From assembly GCA_030593185.1 (NCBI GenBank), contig JAUVHQ010000146.1:1-5843 (forward strand): 5,843 nt of DNA, given 5' to 3'. Both the position numbers and the translations under genes were made by a program. The stretch is from Bacteroidota bacterium (lineage in GTDB: Bacteria > Bacteroidota > Bacteroidia > Bacteroidales > VadinHA17). The number at the start of each line of letters is the position of its first letter. Positions within the stretch are counted from its first letter, which is position 1. The notes under the pieces are model-generated. The model saw only the letters and a program-made list of their open reading frames with translations, did not search any database and was not told where the DNA came from. This document shows positions 1 to 3,867 of the stretch, in pieces.

Positions 1-198
1 GATGATCGTCGGATTCTCAGCCACATCATCAGGTATCCTCTTATGAGCAATTCCCAGTTTTGCAGCTTTATACGTCGACATACATATACTGTCTGACACT
101 ACCTTTGCAAGGATCTCATCATCCTTCATGGTTGGTAAATAAAACTCCTCAAGTCGAAGGTCATTTTTACCGTAAATTCGTACTGCAGTGGTTTTCAT
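1..198 (-). CDS. Zinc-type medium-chain dehydrogenase, L-sorbose-1-phosphate reductase-like (N-terminal 66 residues)
   Basis: The ATG is at 198-196 and the frame stays open to the window edge, so only the first 66 residues are visible. An in-frame stop at 225-223, inside the upstream repeat array, rules out a much earlier start. The protein opens MKTTAVRIYGKNDLRLEEF, followed by the segment DDEILAKVVSDSICMSTYKA (residues 26-45), then HKR (52-54) and ENPTII (61-66). This is the GroES-like start of a zinc alcohol/polyol dehydrogenase. Cys39 sits where the catalytic-zinc cysteine falls in that superfamily, and the GHE motif should come just past the edge. From memory the closest family is L-sorbose-1-phosphate reductase (SorE-like), which reduces a ketose phosphate to a hexitol phosphate with NAD(P)H in the cytosol. 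It lies 220 nt downstream of the aldolase-SDR gene and probably serves the same pathway. No Shine-Dalgarno sequence is seen. The MDR family is well supported; the substrate is not. Confidence 0.8.
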   Translation of the reverse strand, partial: MKTTAVRIYGKNDLRLEEFYLPTMKDDEILAKVVSDSICMSTYKAAKLGIAHKRIPDDVAENPTII

Positions 199-205
199 AA
201 TGAAC

Positions 206-240
206 TTGTTACTGGTTATTTGTTACTTGTTACTGGTTAT
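206..240. repeat. Tandem array of five heptamers (TKGTTAY)
   Basis: Five uninterrupted 7-bp units are read on the + strand: TTGTTAC (206-212), TGGTTAT (213-219), TTGTTAC (220-226), TTGTTAC (227-233) and TGGTTAT (234-240). The array also appears as a 16-bp direct repeat ACTTGTTACTGGTTAT at 204-219 and 225-240. It occupies the leader of the dehydrogenase gene that starts at 198, and its minus-strand reading supplies the in-frame stop just upstream of that start. The same TTGTTAC word occurs singly at 2462-2468 and inverted at 2414-2420 in another gap. Confidence 0.85.
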
Positions 241-264
241 CCACCTTCGTTGAAACTACGGTGG
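241..264. other. Imperfect hairpin in intergenic gap
   Basis: CCACCTTCGT (241-250) and ACTACGGTGG (255-264) can pair at 8 of 10 positions around a 4-nt loop. It abuts the heptamer array. No T-tract follows on the minus strand, so it does not look like an intrinsic terminator. A role in the leader of the downstream dehydrogenase is possible but unproven. Confidence 0.3.
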
Positions 265-322
265 TCAAAGCTTGGTGCTGAATCAGTTTTTTTTCTTCAA
301 ACATTTTCCAAACCTCAAAGAT

Positions 323-368
323 AAGGCATGCTTTGTCTGAGACAAGGAGACAAGGCATGCCTTGTCTC
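323..368. repeat. Nested palindromic repeat (GGCATGCC core), REP/MITE-like
   Basis: Positions 347-368 form a perfect 22-bp palindrome: GAGACAAGGCA followed by its exact reverse complement. A near copy, AAGGCATGCTTTGTCT, lies at 323-338 and matches 352-367 directly at 15 of 16 positions. It also pairs as an inverted repeat with 348-363 (15 of 16, the odd pair being a G-U wobble in plus-strand RNA) across a 9-nt loop. The element starts about 50 nt after the stop of the aldolase-SDR gene. It could act as an RNA 3'-end stabiliser or weak terminator, but no clear T-run follows on the minus strand. From memory, similar GCATGC-centred palindromes are dispersed in Bacteroidota and cyanobacterial genomes. 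Confidence 0.8.
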
Positions 369-381
369 TGCTCTTCATTCT

Positions 382-416
382 TCCCTTCTGCCTTCTGCCT
401 TTCGCCTTTTGCCTTT
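382..416. repeat. Tandem array of five heptamers (YSCCTTY)
   Basis: Five consecutive 7-bp units are read on the + strand: TCCCTTC (382-388), TGCCTTC (389-395), TGCCTTT (396-402), CGCCTTT (403-409) and TGCCTTT (410-416). The array begins only 2 nt after the stop codon of the aldolase-SDR gene (419-421). On the minus strand the transcript would read as an A/G-rich 3' tail. The sequence differs from the heptamers at 206-240 and 3831-3858, yet the period is the same. Confidence 0.85.
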
Positions 417-418
417 CT

Positions 419-2392
419 TCACTTCAACATTACCTGCCCGCCGGTAACTGCAATGGCCTGTCCTGTTTCGTATTTTTGTTCAACAGCGTAGCAAATTGCA
501 ACCATAACATCTTCAACGCTGCATCCTCTCCCCATAGGTACTTGGCTCTCATAGTAACGTTTTACATCTTCCACTGTTTTTGCACCTTCTACTTTACCTG
601 CTTCAAGATACTGTACAAGCAACCCGTTATCAGGATCCGACCATAACGGACCATCAAAATAGTTACCAGGACAAATTGAATTCACTTTTATTTTGTAATC
701 TACCAATTCCAGTGCAAAAGATTGAGTAAGTCCGATACCACCGAATTTACTTCCGGCATATGCAAAATTTCTATTACTTCCCATAAGTCCGGATTTGGAA
801 TTAACCTGAATAATATCAAAGTACTTATCAGGATTATACTGATTTTGGAGCTTCATCACTTTTGAAACCTGCCTGGTACAATTGAAATATCCTTTATAGT
901 TCACACTCGTAACGAAATCGAATATTTCAGGATCCATCTCCTCCAGGCTTCCGGCTTTCAGAACCCCTGCATTACTGATCAATATATCTATCCCCCCGAA
1001 TTTTTTCACTGTCTCAAAAACCATATTTTCAACTGATCTCTCATCTGATACATCAGTTTTCACAAAAAGTGCTCCGGCAAATTTTGTTGATTGATTTAGC
1101 TTTTTGACAAGCGTTTCCCCTTTTTCAACCTGAAGATCAGCCACAACAACACTGGCTCCCTGTTCAAATAAAGCTTTCACAATTCCTGCACCAAATCCCT
1201 GTGCACCACCGGTAACAACAGCTATCTTATTTTGAAAAATGTCAGATAATCTGTCTTTTTTCAGGATGTTTCTCCGAAACTTTTCCACCTCCCATTCATC
1301 AATAAATTCAATATGTTCCGGTGTAAGTGGCTTATAGCCGCCAAATTTTTTGCCATAGTGATTTACCTTTAATAAGTCTTCAAAAACATCTAAAAGCATG
1401 CTCAATGAATGGTCATTCTCATCAAGTCCGATTACACCTATATTCTTTAAAACCAATATTTTGGGATAATAATCATGTTTTATTTTGAAGTCATTTATTT
1501 TCTTTTTAACCTCATTGATCAAATCCTCAACTGAAGTTGTATTTTCAATATACAACCAGGAAGGTTTGCAAAAGACAACCATATCGGGTGTAGCAGGAAT
1601 GCTGACCTCCCGGAATCTTTCAATACTTTTAGAATAGTATTCCATAAGGGAATTATTCCTTATCCCGGCTGTTTTTACTCCTTCACCGGTCATCATCATC
1701 CTGATTGCCGGAAGGATACCGGTAATTCTTGTGTCAATTGCTTTTTTCTCAATCTTCAGAGTCTCTTCTAATTCTGATTTTATTGTTTCAATGATCTGTT
1801 TGTGTAATTCTTTTATCTCTTCTACGTTATCAGCGCCAACAAAAAGACCGTGATTTTCAAGAAATATGATCTGCGGATGTTTACCATGTTTCTTTTTGAA
1901 CTCAGATATCCTCTGGTCAACAACACCAGACAAAACGTACCCGGGATCAGTATATTCCACAAACATTACATCACTTTTAAAAAGGCGGGTAATAGTCTTC
2001 CCGGCTTCTCTGCTACACATTATGGCATTTACCATTGTAGGGTGAGTATGGACTACATACTTGAATTCCAGGGAATCGTGGAGCAATGTTTCAACCGAAG
2101 GACGCCTGCCTTCAACAGGATCAACAAGCGACCTGATCAGGTCATTCTTTACTTCTTTTTCGCGGCTAACCGGGTCATCAGGATACTTCTCCGTTCTCAT
2201 ACGAAGCAATCGTTCCCTGGAAAGGAGAGCAAACCCGTCTTCGTCAATATTTTCAAGAGATATGCCACTGGCTTTGACCCATAAATGTTTATCATCTTTA
2301 TAAGAGGTATTTCCCCCTCCTCCTATGACAAATTCTATCTGCCTGCCATAAAATCGTGAAATTTCAATGAGTTTACTAATTTCTTTTATCAT
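419..2392 (-). CDS. Bifunctional class II aldolase / short-chain dehydrogenase (RhaEW-like architecture, SrlD-like SDR half)
   Basis: This 657-residue protein starts at ATG 2392-2390; an in-frame TGA at 2404-2402 fixes the start, and there is no Shine-Dalgarno. Residues 1 to about 200 are a class II aldolase: GNTS (27-30), WVKASG (38-43), catalytic-type Glu101, and zinc ligands His115, His117 and His181 (in ENHG). Residues 230-350 look like a degenerate second copy of the aldolase fold without the metal histidines. Residues 388-657 are an SDR: TGGAQGFG (394-401) for NAD(P), NAG (474-476), Ser532, and YAGSK with Tyr545 and Lys549. The stretches VNSKSG, KFGGIGLTQS and the C-terminal GQAIAVTGGQVM closely resemble sorbitol-6-phosphate 2-dehydrogenase (SrlD). 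By family, the aldolase half should cleave a ketose phosphate to dihydroxyacetone phosphate plus an aldehyde, and the SDR half should oxidise or reduce an alcohol or ketone. Rhamnulose-1-phosphate aldolase/lactaldehyde dehydrogenase (RhaEW) shares this layout and is the main alternative. Domains are certain, substrate is not. Confidence 0.9.
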   Translation of the reverse strand: MIKEISKLIEISRFYGRQIEFVIGGGGNTSYKDDKHLWVKASGISLENIDEDGFALLSRERLLRMRTEKYPDDPVSREKEVKNDLIRSLVDPVEGRRPSVETLLHDSLEFKYVVHTHPTMVNAIMCSREAGKTITRLFKSDVMFVEYTDPGYVLSGVVDQRISEFKKKHGKHPQIIFLENHGLFVGADNVEEIKELHKQIIETIKSELEETLKIEKKAIDTRITGILPAIRMMMTGEGVKTAGIRNNSLMEYYSKSIERFREVSIPATPDMVVFCKPSWLYIENTTSVEDLINEVKKKINDFKIKHDYYPKILVLKNIGVIGLDENDHSLSMLLDVFEDLLKVNHYGKKFGGYKPLTPEHIEFIDEWEVEKFRRNILKKDRLSDIFQNKIAVVTGGAQGFGAGIVKALFEQGASVVVADLQVEKGETLVKKLNQSTKFAGALFVKTDVSDERSVENMVFETVKKFGGIDILISNAGVLKAGSLEEMDPEIFDFVTSVNYKGYFNCTRQVSKVMKLQNQYNPDKYFDIIQVNSKSGLMGSNRNFAYAGSKFGGIGLTQSFALELVDYKIKVNSICPGNYFDGPLWSDPDNGLLVQYLEAGKVEGAKTVEDVKRYYESQVPMGRGCSVEDVMVAICYAVEQKYETGQAIAVTGGQVMLK

Positions 2393-2417
2393 ACGTTTAA
2401 ATCATTTATGTTAGTAA

Positions 2418-2449
2418 CAAGGTTACTTATATTTTCTACCTTTTTACAA
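2418..2449 (-). promoter_or_regulatory. Candidate Bacteroidota-type promoter for the aldolase-SDR gene
   Basis: On the minus strand, TTG (2449-2447) is followed after 21 nt by TAACCTTG (2425-2418), one mismatch from the Bacteroidota -7 consensus TAnnTTTG, ending 25 nt before the ATG at 2392. The -7 box overlaps a small inverted repeat, GTAAC-AAG-GTTAC (2414-2426). The placement suits a short leader. Such degenerate motifs occur by chance, so this is only a candidate. Confidence 0.35.
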
Positions 2450-2505
2450 GTTCTGTGGTATTTGTTACTCGCTCCCACAAAACCCATGGCGCAAACCCGC
2501 TCGTG

Positions 2506-2589
2506 AACTTCCATGTGAAAATATCCGGATACTGTTGCGCAACCGTTATTTAATCATTTTTATTTGTGCATAAATAATACATGGAAGTT
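2506..2589. repeat. Long-spaced 11-bp inverted repeat bounding an 84-bp element
   Basis: AACTTCCATGT (2506-2516) and ACATGGAAGTT (2579-2589) are perfect reverse complements separated by 62 nt; similarity extends a few bases outward with a one-base gap (TGAA-CTT versus TGAAACTT). The right arm begins 9 nt past the PHP gene's stop codon. I see no target-site duplication. It could be a small non-autonomous element, a 3' RNA structure for the PHP transcript, or a paired regulator site. Two palindromes lie inside it. Confidence 0.5.
2522..2543. promoter_or_regulatory. Twin CG-centred palindromes, candidate operator upstream of aldolase-SDR
   Basis: TATCCGGATA (2522-2531) and GTTGCGCAAC (2534-2543) are both perfect 10-bp palindromes with CG at the centre, 12 bp apart centre to centre. 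Palindromes with a central CG are typical of LacI-family sugar regulators, which would suit a sugar catabolic gene starting about 130-150 nt downstream. No regulator gene is in the window, and short palindromes arise by chance, so the operator role is an inference. Confidence 0.25.
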
Positions 2590-2598
2590 TCATAGTGT

Positions 2599-3828
2599 TC
2601 AGCTTATAAATTTCCTGATTACCGCATCTCCAAGCTGTTCGAAATATTCCTTTTTATCTGTCCGGGCTGTACCATCATTACGGATATATCCTTCCCTGCC
2701 TTGTGCATGAAGGTATTGATGAGCAGCAATTACAGAAGTCCCGCGATAAGAAATTGATAGTAATTCCTGATCAAGTGGCTTTCCCTCCCTGCAACTAACA
2801 GTTACAGGTTGCATGGCAGGAGTATTATGTTCTGTACCCATGGTGATCACAAATCCGTTTTTATCAAAAAACAAGACGAACTCTTTCAATTTTTCAAAAT
2901 CATTCCGTCCGGGGATCAATTCGATCGAAGTAACTTTTTTTTCTTTCAGTTTCTCCAGCAATTTCACGGGATCAGACTCATATTCAGTAGAGTCACCTTT
3001 CTTATTATCCAACAGAACAGGATAACAGGGGATACCGCCTGTGTCCACAATGATCTCTATTACTTTTTCAATTTCAGGAAATGCTTTTTCGTTCTCTTTT
3101 GCATAAGCTACTCCCCCCTTCTTCAGCAATCTGGCTCTAATCTCATTTTCCATGGCAGGCACATCATTTAGCAAGGACTGAGGCACTTTACCTCTTAATA
3201 ACTGTTCAATAAAAATTCTTCGTTCTTTTTTAGTACTAAATTTCTCAAATATATTAATTCTCAAAGCTTTTGCAATATGCCGCTCCCTGACAAGTTCCTT
3301 TGCCCATTTTCCACGGATCTCATCAATCCCAATTCTGATATCACTTCCAATTTGTTGTAAAAAGTCATTAAGCTTACTGATCATTTCCTCCACCTGGTAA
3401 TGACTTTCATTCACAATTGAATTGAGATTTTTCTTCTTTTCTTCACTCAGTTGAGCCGGGTATCTTAACCCTTTTCCGCTAAAGTAAGTACGACCAGGAT
3501 TATTGGGATCATTGACACGAATACCATTAGCTTGTTCATCTCTAAGCATACCTATGAATTCAATATTATAGAGCGGAAATATCTTATATTTCAATGCATT
3601 CTCATAAAACTCAACATATCCATCTGTAGTATTAAAATCATTGATCCCAAGTACTTTAATATTTTCATTAGTTGCCATTTTAAACATCTGCTCCATATTA
3701 GTGAAAGCACTGAATGAATATGGAGAATGTAAATGACCATTCACCTTCAGCGGTTGCTTGTCGGTAAGTTTCTCAGACCAACATAGCAGGTCATTTTCAG
3801 AAGGGAAATTGTTAAAGAGGGTTTGCAT
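2599..3828 (-). CDS. PHP-domain protein with altered metal site
   Basis: This 409-residue protein has its ATG at 3828-3826; an in-frame stop at 3840-3838 in the leader repeat limits the start. It follows the PHP (polymerase and histidinol phosphatase) order. HLH (His32, His34) opens the domain, then INDFN (62-66) stands where ITDHD is usual, NIE (88-90) gives the motif glutamate, RERHIAKAL (181-189) supplies the RxHIA-type His184, GGIPCYP (264-270) sits where HP normally occurs, and GTEHN (331-335) sits where GSDxH is usual. Residues 100-260 form a charged, probably helical insertion, as in TrpH/YciV-type PHP proteins. There is no signal peptide or membrane segment, so it is cytosolic. Classical PHP proteins are metal-dependent phosphoesterases. 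Here several ligand positions are changed (Phe65, Tyr269, shifted His334), so activity may be altered or lost. It lies 39 nt after the E1 gene, probably co-transcribed. The actual substrate is unknown. Confidence 0.8.
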   Translation of the reverse strand: MQTLFNNFPSENDLLCWSEKLTDKQPLKVNGHLHSPYSFSAFTNMEQMFKMATNENIKVLGINDFNTTDGYVEFYENALKYKIFPLYNIEFIGMLRDEQANGIRVNDPNNPGRTYFSGKGLRYPAQLSEEKKKNLNSIVNESHYQVEEMISKLNDFLQQIGSDIRIGIDEIRGKWAKELVRERHIAKALRINIFEKFSTKKERRIFIEQLLRGKVPQSLLNDVPAMENEIRARLLKKGGVAYAKENEKAFPEIEKVIEIIVDTGGIPCYPVLLDNKKGDSTEYESDPVKLLEKLKEKKVTSIELIPGRNDFEKLKEFVLFFDKNGFVITMGTEHNTPAMQPVTVSCREGKPLDQELLSISYRGTSVIAAHQYLHAQGREGYIRNDGTARTDKKEYFEQLGDAVIRKFIS

Positions 3829-3830
3829 TG

Positions 3831-3858
3831 TTATGAATTATGAGTTATGAGTTATGAA
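3831..3858. repeat. Tandem array of four heptamers (TTATGAR)
   Basis: Four contiguous units are read on the + strand: TTATGAA (3831-3837), TTATGAG (3838-3844), TTATGAG (3845-3851) and TTATGAA (3852-3858). They fill most of the 39-nt gap between the E1 stop and the PHP start and end 2 nt before that ATG, so they form the PHP gene's ribosome-loading region. On the minus strand each unit reads YTCATAA, supplying repeated TAA stops and an A/T-rich, unstructured leader. Confidence 0.85.
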
Positions 3859-3867
3859 ATACCACGA

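Noticed and set aside
275..294. CTGAATCAG followed by eight Ts on the + strand as a terminator
   Set aside because: The stem is only 4 bp with a one-base loop, and no + strand gene ends here.
266..301. Possible second promoter for the dehydrogenase (TTTG at 301-298, AAGCTTTG at 273-266, minus strand)
   Set aside because: The -7 box lacks its first T and the 24-nt spacer is too long for the Bacteroidota consensus.
362..646. 94-codon open frame on the + strand
   Set aside because: It begins in the palindrome, runs through the heptamer array and then antisense to the aldolase-SDR gene. Its composition reflects the opposite strand and it matches no family I recognise.
1850..2303. Two overlapping + strand open frames (144 and 80 codons)
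   Set aside because: Both are antisense to the conserved aldolase motifs, overlap each other in different frames, and have no recognisable domain.
419..2392. Direct naming as the rhamnose enzyme RhaEW/RhaD
   Set aside because: The architecture fits, but no rhamnose kinase, isomerase or regulator is visible, and the SDR half looks more like SrlD, so a gene symbol would overstate what can be seen.
2809..3171. 120- and 70-codon + strand open frames
   Set aside because: They are antisense to the PHP gene, rich in Phe and Ser, and resemble no known protein.
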